Assembly (NCBI GenBank): GCA_963799975.1
Contig: CAWCZF010000006.1
Coordinates: forward strand, 2,666,001-2,730,000
Source: Actinoallomurus sp963799975
GTDB taxonomy: Bacteria > Actinomycetota > Actinomycetes > Streptosporangiales > Streptosporangiaceae
Direction: 5' to 3'
Length of the DNA: 64,000 nt
Part shown: one piece after another, positions 16,819 through 25,997 of the stretch
Position numbering within the stretch: position 1 is the first letter of the stretch
How the letters are laid out: each line of letters begins with the position of its first letter
Position numbers and translations under genes: made by a program
Notes under the pieces: generated by a model
What the model was told of the DNA's origin: nothing
Databases searched by the model: none
Seen by the model: the letters and a program-made list of their open reading frames with translations, nothing else

Positions 16819-16896
16819 GCTGGAACACAGAGGATTAAGCCGGCCTCTAAGGACTGCGGAGCCGTGTACTTCGAGTCTGGTTTCCGAGCCGGAGCC

Positions 16897-17631
16897 TCAG
16901 CCGTTGGCCAGGGTGTGGTCGAGGAGGGGAAGCAGGCGGTCCCAGTGGCGCTGCAGCCCGGAGGGATTGAAGGCGTCGGTGTCGGACATGGTGAAGCCGT
17001 GGACGGTGTCGGGGTAGATCTCGGAGGTGTAGTCGACACCGGCGGCATCCAGGGCCTGGTTGAGTTCGTCAAGGGCCTCAGGCGTGATGTCGGTTTCGGC
17101 GTGGCCGAAGTGGACCTGGGCGGTGAGCTTGGATAGGCCGTCGCGCCCGACGGAACCCACGGGGGCGTGGAATCCGGCGACAGCGGCCACCTGGCCGGGG
17201 TGGACCGCGGCGGTGCGTATCGCCAGGAGGCCGCCCATGCAGTAGCCGGTCACCGCGACCGGTCCGGCGCTGACCTCGGGCTGGGTGGTGAGGAACCTGA
17301 GGTAGGCGTCGGCGTCGCTCAGGATCCGTTCGGTGGTGTGCGCCTCGATCAAGGGCATCAGCTGGGCGAAGACCGCAGGTCGGGCCTCTTCTCCGATGTA
17401 CTCGGGAAGCTCGACCACCGGTGCCGGGCCGTGCCGGTAGAAGAAATTGGGGGCGAGCACGTAGTACCCGTGCCCGGCCAGTTCGCGGGCCATCTCCCGC
17501 AGTACGGGCCGGATGCCGAAGCCGTCCGCGTACATCAGCACCCCCGGGTGCCGGCCGCCGCCGTTGGGGAAGGCGGCGAAGGCGTCGGCCTGGCCGTCGG
17601 TGGTAGGGATCTGCAGAGTCCTGGTGGGCAT
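16897..17631 (-). CDS. Dienelactone hydrolase family protein
   Basis: The 244-residue alpha/beta hydrolase has the nucleophile elbow GYCMGG with cysteine, as in dienelactone hydrolases, and a late His in DTVHGF; an acid occurs in HFGHAETD. The start ATG 17631 is set by AGGAGA 5 nt upstream. Members open lactones or thioesters in aromatic breakdown, but many act on unknown esters. It is a single-gene unit lying between an orphan glnA tail and the terminator of glnA2, which suggests it was inserted into a former tetR-glnA2 junction. Confidence 0.88.
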   Translation of the reverse strand: MPTRTLQIPTTDGQADAFAAFPNGGGRHPGVLMYADGFGIRPVLREMARELAGHGYYVLAPNFFYRHGPAPVVELPEYIGEEARPAVFAQLMPLIEAHTTERILSDADAYLRFLTTQPEVSAGPVAVTGYCMGGLLAIRTAAVHPGQVAAVAGFHAPVGSVGRDGLSKLTAQVHFGHAETDITPEALDELNQALDAAGVDYTSEIYPDTVHGFTMSDTDAFNPSGLQRHWDRLLPLLDHTLANG

Positions 17632-17915
17632 GACTTCTCCTGTCGTGGTTGATGTGTCGAGCCTGTGATCAACACGATGGAGGCGGAGCCCGCGCAGCAG
17701 TGCGAGATCCTCGATCGAACGGCGGGCCCGCACGGGCCCATGCGGCGCTCAGAAGTGCGCCGGGTCACCAATCCGTGTGTGGCGCAATGCCGTCCCGGTA
17801 ATCATCGCCGCACAATATAGCCCGCCGGACAAAGCCGACGCACCCCGGAACGCTGTGGACGGCATGTACGAGCATCGGTTCGGCTTGGACGGCCCAGGGC
17901 GAAAAAGACAGGTCC

Positions 17916-17941
17916 GGCCGACGGTCGCGAGACCGTCGGCC
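17916..17941 (-). terminator. Perfect hairpin terminator after glnA2
   Basis: ggccgacggtc and gaccgtcggcc form an 11-bp stem with a gcga tetraloop, about 40 bp after the glnA2 stop on the minus strand. The rest of the 350-bp gap (17632-17981) has no gene that I can support; it should contain the dienelactone-hydrolase promoter near its left side. Confidence 0.75.
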
Positions 17942-17981
17942 CGGAGGGTTACAGATAAGCGGCTACCGCGCTGAGCTGCGT

Positions 17982-19337
17982 CTACAGCACCGCGAGATAG
18001 CGGCGGCGCTCGTACTCGGTGACCTGGCGCCGGTAGTCCTCCCACTCCGCCCGTTTATTGCGGAGGAAGAAGTCGAAGACGTGCTCGCCGAGCACCTCGG
18101 CGACGAGTTCGCTGCGCTCCATCGCGCCGATCGCCTCGTCGAGGCTCTGCGGCAGCGGCTCGATGCCCATCGCCCGCCGCTCTCCCGGCGTGAGCGCCCA
18201 CACGTCGTCCTCGGCGCCCGGAGGGAGTTCGTACCCCTCCTCGATGCCCTTGAGGCCGGCGCCGAGGATCACCGCGAACGCGAGGTAGGGGTTGCAGGCG
18301 GTGTCCAGCGAGCGGAACTCGATGCGGGTCGCGTGGCCCTTCTGCGGCTTGTACATCGGCACGCGTACGAGGGCCGAGCGGTTGTTGTGCCCCCAGCAGA
18401 CGTAGGGTGGCGCCTCTCCGCCGGCGCCCGCGGAGGCGCCGACGCCGCCCCACAGCCGCTTGTAGGAGTTGACCCACTGGTTGGTGACCGCGGTGAGCTC
18501 GGCGGCGTGCCGGAGCACGCCGGCGATGAACGCCCGGCCGACCTTGGAGAGCTGGAACTCCGCGCCGGGCTCGTAGAAGGCGTTGCGGTCGCCCTCGAAC
18601 AGCGACATGTGCGTGTGCATGCCCGAGCCGGGCTGGTCGGTGAACGGCTTGGGCATGAAGGAGGCGAACACGCCGTGCTCCAGCGCGACCTCCTTCATCA
18701 CCAGCCGGAACGTCATGATGTTGTCCGCGGTGGTGAGCGCGTCGGCGTAGCGCAGGTCGATCTCCTGCTGGCCGGGACCGCCCTCGTGGTGGCTGAACTC
18801 CACCGAGATGCCCATCGACTCCAGCATCATGATCGCGCTGCGCCGGAAGTCGTGCGCGGCGCGGTGGGGGGTGTGGTCGAAGTAGCCGCCCGAGTCGACC
18901 GGCTCCATCTCGCCGTCGCTCTGCTCCTTGAGCAGGTAGAACTCCAGCTCGGGGTGGGTGTAGAAGGTGAACCCGAGGTCGGCGGCGCGTGCGAGGGTGC
19001 GCTTGAGCACGTAACGGGGGTCGGCGAAGCTCGGCGTGCTGTCCGGCATCAGGATGTCGCAGAAGATCCGCGCCGTGCCGGGCGACTCGGCGCGCCAGGG
19101 CAGCACCTGGAAGGTCGAGGGGTCCGGCTTGGCGAGCATGTCCGCCTCGTGGATGCGGGCGAAGCCCTCGATGGACGACCCGTCGAACCCGATGCCCTCG
19201 GCGAACGCCTGCTCGAGCTCGGCGGGTGCGACCGCGACCGACTTGAGGAACCCGAGCACGTCGGTGAACCACAGCCGGATGAAACGGATGTCGCGCTCCT
19301 CCAGCGTGCGGAGCACGAATTCCTGCTGACGGTCCAA
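17982..19337 (-). CDS. glnA2: Glutamine synthetase-like enzyme GlnA2
   Basis: The 451-residue protein has the full GS fold: GFDGSSIEGF near residue 50, HPELEFYLL, HHEGGPGQQEIDL, GSGMHTHMSLF and HATRIEFRSLDTACNPYLAF. Where GlnA1 has the adenylylated tyrosine (KDLYELPPEE) this protein has DDVWALTPGE, so it cannot be modified by GlnE in the usual way. In Streptomyces the neighbour of glnE called GlnA2 works as a gamma-glutamylpolyamine synthetase instead of an ammonia-assimilating GS; by position and family that role is likely but not shown. The start codon is TTG, with GGAAGGGA 7 nt before it. A perfect hairpin terminator follows. Confidence 0.9.
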   Translation of the reverse strand: MDRQQEFVLRTLEERDIRFIRLWFTDVLGFLKSVAVAPAELEQAFAEGIGFDGSSIEGFARIHEADMLAKPDPSTFQVLPWRAESPGTARIFCDILMPDSTPSFADPRYVLKRTLARAADLGFTFYTHPELEFYLLKEQSDGEMEPVDSGGYFDHTPHRAAHDFRRSAIMMLESMGISVEFSHHEGGPGQQEIDLRYADALTTADNIMTFRLVMKEVALEHGVFASFMPKPFTDQPGSGMHTHMSLFEGDRNAFYEPGAEFQLSKVGRAFIAGVLRHAAELTAVTNQWVNSYKRLWGGVGASAGAGGEAPPYVCWGHNNRSALVRVPMYKPQKGHATRIEFRSLDTACNPYLAFAVILGAGLKGIEEGYELPPGAEDDVWALTPGERRAMGIEPLPQSLDEAIGAMERSELVAEVLGEHVFDFFLRNKRAEWEDYRRQVTEYERRRYLAVL

Positions 19338-19422
19338 AACCGATCCCTTCCGTAAGCCGAGAGACGTCTGTGGCGACTTACATTCTGCCGCCTCCGTGTT
19401 TCCCCCACGTTACGGGTGCTGG

Positions 19423-20184
19423 TCAGCCCTCTTCCACCTCACCGACCCGCGCGGCCGCCGGGTCGAGGACGCGGGAGAGGAACGTGCGCGCGCGCTCGGT
19501 GGACGGCGCGCCGATCACCTCGGCTGCCGGGCCCTGCTCGACGATCATGCCCTCGTCCATGAACACCACCCGGTCGGCGACCTCGCGGGCGAAGCTCATC
19601 TCGTGGGTGACGACCATCATGGTCATCCCGTCGACGGCGAGCCCGCGCATGACGGCGAGGACGTCGCCGACGAGCTCGGGGTCGAGGGCGGAGGTCGGCT
19701 CGTCGAAGAGCATCACCGAGGGCCCCATGGCCAGGGCACGTGCGATGGCGACGCGCTGCTGCTGGCCGCCGGACAGCTGGGCCGGGTAGGCGTCGATCTT
19801 GTCCGCGAGCCCGACGCGCTCCAGGTTGGCGCGAGCCACCTCGGCGGCCTCGCCGGCGGAACGGCGCAGCACCCGTCGCTGGGCGATCGTCACGTTGGCC
19901 AGCACGGACAGGTGCGGGAACAGGTTGAACTGCTGGAACACCATGCCGATGCGCCGGCGTACGGCGTCGAGGTCGCACTCGGGGTCGGTCAGCTCGACGC
20001 CGTCGACGACCACCGTGCCCGAGGTGGGCGTCTCGAGCAGGTCGACGCAGCGCAGCAGGGTCGACTTGCCGGACCCGGACGGGCCGATGACGCACACCAC
20101 CTCGCCGGCCGCCACCTCCAGGTCGATGCCGCGCAGCACCTCGAGGTCGCCGAAGGACTTGTGCAGGTCGCGTACCTCGATCAT
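19423..20184 (-). CDS. Polar amino-acid ABC transporter, ATP-binding protein (GlnQ-like)
   Basis: The 253-residue ATPase begins MIEVRDLHKSFG with AGAGAGGA upstream, which fixes the start at 20184. It has Walker A GPSGSGKST, Q-loop FQQFNLFPHLSVL, signature LSGGQQQRVAIARALAM, Walker B VMLFDEPTSALDPE and H-loop THEMSFAREVADR, all typical of the PAAT family (GlnQ/HisP). The start overlaps the permease stop by four bases (ATGA). Together with the permease and lipoprotein it forms a three-gene importer for a polar amino acid, probably glutamine, glutamate or cystine. Confidence 0.93.
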   Translation of the reverse strand: MIEVRDLHKSFGDLEVLRGIDLEVAAGEVVCVIGPSGSGKSTLLRCVDLLETPTSGTVVVDGVELTDPECDLDAVRRRIGMVFQQFNLFPHLSVLANVTIAQRRVLRRSAGEAAEVARANLERVGLADKIDAYPAQLSGGQQQRVAIARALAMGPSVMLFDEPTSALDPELVGDVLAVMRGLAVDGMTMMVVTHEMSFAREVADRVVFMDEGMIVEQGPAAEVIGAPSTERARTFLSRVLDPAAARVGEVEEG

Positions 20185-21002
20185 CGCTGTCCTCTCTTCT
20201 GCCGGGCCTCCAGGCGCCGCGCGAGATAGCTCAGCGGGATCGTGATGATCAGGTAACACACCGCCGCCACGATGATCGGGGTGGAGTTGCCCTTCTGGCT
20301 GGCCACGTCGTTGGCGTACTTGGACAGCTCGCGCTGTTGCAGCGTGATGCCGAGGAACAGCGCCAGCGAGGAGTCCTTGAAGAGCAGGACCAGTTCGTTG
20401 GTGAGCGGCGGGATCACGATGCGAAGGGCCTGCGGGACGACGATCGAGCGCATCGCGCGCCCGTGCGACATGCCGAGCGTGCGCGCCGCCTCCATCTGCC
20501 CGCGCGGCACCGCCTCGATGCCCGCCCTGATCGTCTCGGCCATGTACGCGGCCGCGACGAGGCCGAGCGACAACGCCGCCTGGCCGTACACCCCGCCGGG
20601 CAGGTTGGTGCCCGGGAACGCGAGGGGCACGCCGGTGCCGACGAACACGAAGATCAGCAGGGCCGGCAGACCGCGGAACACCTCGATGTAGGCGAGCGAG
20701 AACCAGCGGTACGGCGCGGCCGAGGACAGCCGCATCAGCGCGAGCACCAGACCGCCCGCGAGGCCGAGCGTGAACCCGGTGGCCGTGAAGATCAGGGTGT
20801 TGCGCAGGCCGATCGTGATGACGTCGGGGAACAGCTGCTTGGCGATGCTCCAGTTGGCGAAGTTGGTGTGGATCTCGTGCCAGTCGGCCGAGGCCAGCAG
20901 GAGGACCACGATGACCAGGAAGACGCCGTACTCGCCGCCGAGGACGAGTTGTCTCCGGCGGCGCCGCGTGAGCCGGGGCGCCGCCCCCTCTGCCGTCGTC
21001 AC
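20181..21002 (-). CDS. Polar amino-acid ABC transporter permease
   Basis: The product (about 273 residues) has one N-terminal helix and the five-helix BPD domain of His/Glu/Gln permeases. The EAA coupling motif reads EAARTLGMSHGRAMRSIVVPQALRI and the entry motif is GLRNTLIFTATG. GTG 21002 is taken as start, two bases after the stop of the binding-protein gene; a start at 21035 would overlap that gene needlessly. Only one permease gene is present, so the channel is expected to be a homodimer. Confidence 0.9.
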   Translation of the reverse strand: MTTAEGAAPRLTRRRRRQLVLGGEYGVFLVIVVLLLASADWHEIHTNFANWSIAKQLFPDVITIGLRNTLIFTATGFTLGLAGGLVLALMRLSSAAPYRWFSLAYIEVFRGLPALLIFVFVGTGVPLAFPGTNLPGGVYGQAALSLGLVAAAYMAETIRAGIEAVPRGQMEAARTLGMSHGRAMRSIVVPQALRIVIPPLTNELVLLFKDSSLALFLGITLQQRELSKYANDVASQKGNSTPIIVAAVCYLIITIPLSYLARRLEARQKRGQR

Positions 21003-21004
21003 CC

Positions 21005-21811
21005 TCAGCCGCCCGCGGGGAGCGGGCCGATCCACTTCTCGTAGATCCGCTTGTACTCGCCGTCCTGCTTGGACTGGTCGATGGCCTGGTTGATCATCGC
21101 GAGGAGCTTGGGGTTGTGCGCCTTGCGCACCGCGAAGCCGTACTGCTCGCCGGTGTTGAGGTTGGCCGCGACGCCGTACGCGGAGTTGGCCGGGTCCTTC
21201 AGCCAGCCCTGCACGACCGGATAGTCCTCGACGATCAGGTCGACCTGGCCGCTGCGCAGGCCGTTGAGCAGGGCTGCGGAGTCCTTGAAGGACGTCGAGT
21301 CGATGCCCTTGCCCTGGACGTACTCCTCACCGGTGGTCTGCGCCTGCGAGCCGACCTTGAGCTTCTTGGCCTTGACGTCGTCGAGCGAGGCGAACGTCGT
21401 GCCCTTCTTGCCCATGAGCGCCTGGGTGGCGTCGAAGTAGGGCTTGGAGAAGTCGATGAACTTGGCCCGCTCCGCCTTGATCGTCATGCCGGCGGCGGCC
21501 ACGTCGCACTTGCCCGCGTTGAGCGCCGACCCGGTCTTGATGGTCTCGAAGGGCGTGTCGATGACCTGCTGGGTCACGCCGAGCTTCTTGGCCACCAGGT
21601 CGATCAGGTCGACGTCGAAGCCGACGACCTTGCCGCCCTTGGCGGACTGGAACGGCGGGTACGGCAGGTGGGTGCAGGTCGTCAGGGCGCCCTTCTTCAC
21701 CAGGTTGGCGCCCTGGACGGTCACCCCCTTGTCCCCGCTTCCGCACGCGGAGACGGCGAGCGCGGCGGCGCAGACCCCCGCTGCGGCGGCCAGCCGGCGA
21801 CGTATGGGCAC
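21005..21811 (-). CDS. Amino-acid-binding lipoprotein (SBP family 3)
   Basis: The 268-residue protein starts with a lipoprotein signal (RRRLAAAAG...LAVSACGSG; lipobox Cys at about 23), so it is anchored to the outer face of the membrane. The family-3 signature GFDVDLIDLVAKKLG follows, and CDVAAAGMTIKAERAKFIDFSKPYF contains the ligand-binding residues. GGAGGGA lies before GTG 21811. It delivers substrate to the permease and ATPase just downstream. A close paralogue lies at 23508-24314. Confidence 0.92.
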   Translation of the reverse strand: MPIRRRLAAAAGVCAAALAVSACGSGDKGVTVQGANLVKKGALTTCTHLPYPPFQSAKGGKVVGFDVDLIDLVAKKLGVTQQVIDTPFETIKTGSALNAGKCDVAAAGMTIKAERAKFIDFSKPYFDATQALMGKKGTTFASLDDVKAKKLKVGSQAQTTGEEYVQGKGIDSTSFKDSAALLNGLRSGQVDLIVEDYPVVQGWLKDPANSAYGVAANLNTGEQYGFAVRKAHNPKLLAMINQAIDQSKQDGEYKRIYEKWIGPLPAGG

Positions 21812-21888
21812 GATTCCCTCCAGATTTTGCTGTGAGCAATGCCCGAGACTATGTCATAACCGCCACTACCTGGAGAGACATCGCCAGG

Positions 21889-23418
21889 TCACCGCGTCGG
21901 CACGCTGAGAAACCGTGCCGCGATCGGCGCCGCGACCCGTCCGCCCTCGCCTCCGCGCTCGACGAACACCGCGAACGCGAGGTCGCCCCGGTAGCCGATG
22001 AACCACGCGTGAGTACCACCGCCGGAGCCGTACTCGGCGGTGCCGGTCTTGCCGTGGGTGCCGGGCGGCAGACCGGCGCGTGCGGCCGTCCCGTACCGTA
22101 CGACGTCGCCCATCATCGCGCGCAGCCCGCTCGTGACACGGGACGGGAGCCTGCTCTCCGGCCGGCGCCCGACCAGCCTCTCGGCGACCAGGCGCGGTGA
22201 CCGGTACGTCCCGTCGGCCACGGCCGCGGCAACGACGGCCATGTCGAGCGGGGTGGCCTGGACCCTCCCCTGGCCGATGGAGGCCTCGGCGAGGGCGTTG
22301 CCCGCCGCGCCGGAGGGGAAGTCGGCGGAGTACGCCTGGTCCACACCGGGGTCGAAGCGGGAGCCGAACCCGAACCCGGCCGCCGCGGACGCCAGCGCGC
22401 GCCCGCCGGCCGCGACGCCCAGCGTGGCGAAGGTCGTGTTGCAGGACTCGGCGAAGGCGCGGGCGAGCGGCACCGAGCCGAGCGCGAAGTCGCCGTCGTT
22501 GTGCACGGTGCGCTGGGCGGCCACGGTGACGGCCGGGCAGTCGACGGCCGCCGACGGCGACATGCCCTTCTCCAGGAGGGCGGCCGCGGTGACCACCTTG
22601 AACGTCGACCCGGGCGGATACAGGCCGAGGAAGGCGCCCTTGGCCTCCGCCAGCCGGTCGGCGACCGCGAGGATCTCACCGGTCGAGGGGCGTACGGCGA
22701 CGAGGGCGGCCGGGGCCGTGCCCACGGCGCGGTCGGCGGCCGCCTGGAGCCGGCGGTCGAGCGTCGTGCGGACCCGCTTGGCCGCGTGACCGGCGAAGGT
22801 CTTGACGCGCTGCGGAGAGCGGCCGGGGTTGTCGAGCTCGACCGCCCAGCCGGGGTCGCCGCCGGAGTCGTCGCCGAACCGGTCGCCGACGTCGGCGAGG
22901 TAGGGCTGCACGCCGCTGCCGGCCGGCAGTGACCGGCCGTCGGCGGCGACCGGCGCGGACGGCGCCGCGTCGAGCCGCGTCAGCGTCAGGCGGCCGCCCT
23001 CGGCGAGCGATGGGTACAGGGTCGACGGTGACCACCGGACCCGCCAGCGCCCGCGGCGGCGGTCGAGCCGCAGGACCGCGTGGAAGCGCCACTCGCCCAA
23101 ACCGGACAGCGCGCGGGTGACCGTGTAGTCCGCCGAGGCCCGATCACCCGCGCGTACGACGCGGCCGGGCTCGAAGCCGACCGACTCGACGTGCAGGGAG
23201 CGGGAGAAGGCGCGATGCCGGTCGGCGAAGTCGGCGGGCGGGTGGTCGGCCAGCCCGCTCATCTTCGCGAAGTCACCCCGGCCCCAAGCGGCGAAGTACT
23301 CGCGCGCGGCGGCCTCGGGGCTCGCGGGGCCGCCCGGGGACCGCAGCGCGACGCACGACGCGGCGAGCGCCAGGATCAGCACGCCGAGTCCTCCGGCGAG
23401 AACGAGCACCGAACGCAT
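21889..23418 (-). CDS. Penicillin-binding protein, MecA/PbpA-like transpeptidase
   Basis: One N-terminal membrane anchor is followed by an NTF2-like MecA N-terminal domain (EYFAAWGRGDFAKM...), a dimerisation linker and a transpeptidase domain with SxxK in PGSTFK, SxN in ESCNTTF and KTG in HGKTGTAEY. It crosslinks peptidoglycan on the outer face of the membrane. ATG 23418 is preferred because GGGGGGTGGA precedes it and the anchor starts at once; ATG 23469 would add 17 residues. It is enclosed by two paralogous amino-acid-binding lipoproteins, all on the minus strand. It lacks a PASTA domain. Confidence 0.88.
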   Translation of the reverse strand: MRSVLVLAGGLGVLILALAASCVALRSPGGPASPEAAAREYFAAWGRGDFAKMSGLADHPPADFADRHRAFSRSLHVESVGFEPGRVVRAGDRASADYTVTRALSGLGEWRFHAVLRLDRRRGRWRVRWSPSTLYPSLAEGGRLTLTRLDAAPSAPVAADGRSLPAGSGVQPYLADVGDRFGDDSGGDPGWAVELDNPGRSPQRVKTFAGHAAKRVRTTLDRRLQAAADRAVGTAPAALVAVRPSTGEILAVADRLAEAKGAFLGLYPPGSTFKVVTAAALLEKGMSPSAAVDCPAVTVAAQRTVHNDGDFALGSVPLARAFAESCNTTFATLGVAAGGRALASAAAGFGFGSRFDPGVDQAYSADFPSGAAGNALAEASIGQGRVQATPLDMAVVAAAVADGTYRSPRLVAERLVGRRPESRLPSRVTSGLRAMMGDVVRYGTAARAGLPPGTHGKTGTAEYGSGGGTHAWFIGYRGDLAFAVFVERGGEGGRVAAPIAARFLSVPTR

Positions 23419-23507
23419 GCGTTCCACCCCCCGCGCGGCCGCGTCCGCCGACCGCTTCCAGTCGACCATCCGCCGCCCGCCGAGGCGAGACGCCTGACCT
23501 CCTCCGG

Positions 23508-24314
23508 TCAGCTCAGCCGGGCGTCCGGCGGCATCGGGCCCATCCACTTCTCATAGATCCGCTCGTACGCGCCGTCGACGCGGCTCTGCGCGATGACCTG
23601 GTCGATCAGCCGCAGCAGGCCGGGGTTGCGGTCCTTGCGCACCGCGAAGCCGTAGCGCTCGCGGGTTCGCGGCCCGGCGACGATGGCGAAGGCGGCGTCG
23701 TACGGGTCGGTCAGCCAGTAGCGCACCACCGGGTCGTCCTGCACGAGCACGTCGACCTGGCCCGTCCGCAGCGCGCCCAGCTCGGTCACGGAGTTCTCGT
23801 ACGCCTTGAGCGTCCAGCCGCGCGCACGTGCGTAGTCCTGCCCGGTCGTGCCGGCGACGACGCCGACCCGCAGGCCCGCGACGTCGCGGAGCCGGAGCCG
23901 CGGCCGCCTTCGGGCCATCAGCACCTGGCCGGAGTTGAAGTAGGGACGGGAGAAGTCGACCGCCGCCGCGCGCCGCCGGTTGATGGTCATGCCGGCCGCC
24001 GCGACGTCGCACTCGCCGCCGGCGAACACCTGCCCGGAGGTGATCGCGGGGAACGCGGTGTCGACGACCTTCTGGCGGAGGCCGAGCCGTCTCGCCACGA
24101 TGTCCATCAGGTCGACGTCGAAGCCGACGACCGCGCCGCGCCGCTCGAACTGGAACGGCGCGTACGGCAGATGGGTGCAGGTGGTCAGCACGCCGCGGCC
24201 GACGAGGCGTACGCCCTGGACGGTCGCGCCGCCCGCGCCGTCGCCGCAGGCGGTGAGGAGTAACGCGGCGGCGGCCAGGACGGCGGCCGGCCGCGAGGTG
24301 CCGATGGGGTGCAC
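23508..24314 (-). CDS. Second amino-acid-binding lipoprotein, without its own permease
   Basis: The 268-residue protein is a paralogue of the 21005-21811 product, with the same length and the same blocks (lipobox LLTACGDG, LTTCTHLPYAPFQ, GFDVDLMDIVARRLG, CDVAAAGMTINRRRAA, YERIYEKWMGPMPP). It is richer in arginine where the other has lysine. No transporter genes adjoin it, so it may share the nearby importer with another ligand or act as a sensor. GTG 24314 has GGAGGC upstream. The gap 24315-24605 (291 bp) holds no gene I can support. Confidence 0.87.
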   Translation of the reverse strand: MHPIGTSRPAAVLAAAALLLTACGDGAGGATVQGVRLVGRGVLTTCTHLPYAPFQFERRGAVVGFDVDLMDIVARRLGLRQKVVDTAFPAITSGQVFAGGECDVAAAGMTINRRRAAAVDFSRPYFNSGQVLMARRRPRLRLRDVAGLRVGVVAGTTGQDYARARGWTLKAYENSVTELGALRTGQVDVLVQDDPVVRYWLTDPYDAAFAIVAGPRTRERYGFAVRKDRNPGLLRLIDQVIAQSRVDGAYERIYEKWMGPMPPDARLS

Positions 24315-24605
24315 GGGGGCCTCCGAGGGGTGCGGAGCGTCGGGCGGGCTGGGTCGCCCCGGTCACAGAGATGATTCAATCAGTCCCGCTGCGTGACTGT
24401 CAGTCGGTGAGACGAGCCTGCGCGCCGAGATTCGCGCGCGTGCCGCGGTTCCGGCCGGCCGCCCGGGGCTCCCGCTGCTCTCGGGGTTACGGCGCGCTCG
24501 CCCGCGCTGCCGCGGCGTGGCCGGGACGAAGCGAAGACTTGACCGTTTCGGCGCTAAATGTCTAACTTCGGAGGTTGATACCCGAAGAGACGGCACACGA
24601 GCCGA

Positions 24606-25871
24606 ATGGTGCAGGCATCAAGCTCGGCCGATCCGGCGGGCGGGCTGAACGTCCTCCGCGACCGGAACTTCCGCTGGTTCTTCGTCGGGCAGTGCGCCTC
24701 GATGCTCGGCGACGGAATGGTCGCCCCCGCCCTCGCCTTCGCCATCCTCGGGCTCACCGGCCACGTGTCCGACCTCGGGCTCGTGCTCGCCGCCGGGACG
24801 GCGTCCCAGGTGCTGTTCATGCTCGCCGGCGGGGTGATCGCGGACTGGCTGCCGCGCAACGCGCTGATGCTCGGCTCGGACCTGGTGCGCGCCGTCAGCC
24901 AGGGCGTCATGGCGGTGCTGCTGATCACCGGCTCGGCGCGGATCTGGCACCTGCTGGTCCTCCAGGTGGTGCACGGGCTGGCGGCCGCGATGTTCATGCC
25001 CGCCGTCCCCGGGCTCATCCAGGCGACGACGACGCCCGAGCAGCGGCAGCCGGCCAACGCGCTGCGCGTACTGGCCCTGTCGGGCTCGCTGATCGCCGGC
25101 CCGGCGGTGGCGGGCGTGCTCGTGGTCGCGATCGGTCCCGGCTGGGCGATCGCCGCCGACGCGGTCACCTTCGCGGTCAGCGCGGCGTGCCTGTCGCGGC
25201 TGCGGCTGCGCTACACGGTCCGGCTGCGCCGGTACCGGTTCGGGCGCGACCTGGCCGACGGCTGGCGTGAGTTCCGTTCGCGGCGGTGGGTGTGGAGCAT
25301 CATCGTCGCGGCGTCGCTGATGAACCTGCTGTACGCCGGCTTCTCCGTGCTCGGCCCGGCGGTGAGCGCCCGGTCGTTCGGCGGCGCCGGCGCGTGGGCG
25401 CTCATCTCGGCCACCTTCGGCGTGGGCTGCCTGGGCGGCAGCCTCGTGGCGCTGTGCGTGCGCCCGCGCTTCCCGCTGCGGTCGGCCCTGATCGTGATGG
25501 TGGCGTTCGCGTGCCCGACCCTCACGCTCGCCGCCGGGCTCACGGTGGGCGCGGTGGCGGCGGCGGCGTTCTGCGGCGGGCTGGTGATGATGGTGTTCAA
25601 CACGCTGTGGGAGACCACGCTGCAACAGCACATCCCGGCGGCGACGCTGTCGCGGGTCAGCGCGTACGAGTGGGCGGGCGCGGTCGCCTGCCAGCCCCTG
25701 GGCCTGGTGCTGGTGGCCCCGGTCGCGGGGCGCATCGGACTGCACGCGACGCTCTGGGTGGCCGGGGCGCTGCAGATCCTGGCCGCCCTGTCCCCCCTGC
25801 TGGTCCCGGAGGTCCGCACCCTGGCCGCCCCGGCCACGGAGGTCTGCGCCGCACCGCCCGGCGGCCTCTGA
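24606..25871 (+). CDS. MFS exporter of the enterobactin-exporter-like/MFS_3 type
   Basis: The 421-residue protein has 12 hydrophobic segments, begins LRDRNFRWFFVGQCASMLGDGMVAPALAFAIL, and keeps GGVIADWLPRNALML (motif A variant). This is the pattern of transmembrane secretion effectors and EntS-like exporters, which often move siderophores or macrolides. ATG 24606 is the listed start and GTG 24609 is equally possible; no strong Shine-Dalgarno is seen. No biosynthetic genes adjoin it, so its substrate is open. Confidence 0.85.
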   Translation: MVQASSSADPAGGLNVLRDRNFRWFFVGQCASMLGDGMVAPALAFAILGLTGHVSDLGLVLAAGTASQVLFMLAGGVIADWLPRNALMLGSDLVRAVSQGVMAVLLITGSARIWHLLVLQVVHGLAAAMFMPAVPGLIQATTTPEQRQPANALRVLALSGSLIAGPAVAGVLVVAIGPGWAIAADAVTFAVSAACLSRLRLRYTVRLRRYRFGRDLADGWREFRSRRWVWSIIVAASLMNLLYAGFSVLGPAVSARSFGGAGAWALISATFGVGCLGGSLVALCVRPRFPLRSALIVMVAFACPTLTLAAGLTVGAVAAAAFCGGLVMMVFNTLWETTLQQHIPAATLSRVSAYEWAGAVACQPLGLVLVAPVAGRIGLHATLWVAGALQILAALSPLLVPEVRTLAAPATEVCAAPPGGL

Positions 25872-25984
25872 TCGGCGGCACCCGCGCTCGCGCGAGGCTC
25901 TCACGGCGGAGGACGCGAGGGGCACGCGAGGCCGCGGCGACCGTCACGGACCGGCCGGGCGGGTGACCCGCGGCGCGCCCGGTC

Positions 25985-25990
25985 TAGGCT
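25985..25990 (+). promoter_or_regulatory. Candidate -10 box of leaderless nadE
   Basis: TAGGCT (TANNNT) lies 7 nt before the GTG start at 25998 and no Shine-Dalgarno site is present, so the transcript may be leaderless. Confidence 0.4.
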
Positions 25991-25997
25991 CGGTGCC

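Noticed and set aside
17632..17981. A protein gene in the 350-bp gap before glnA2's end
   Set aside because: Short frames in both directions lack ribosome sites and domain patterns; the only clear element is the hairpin at 17916-17941.
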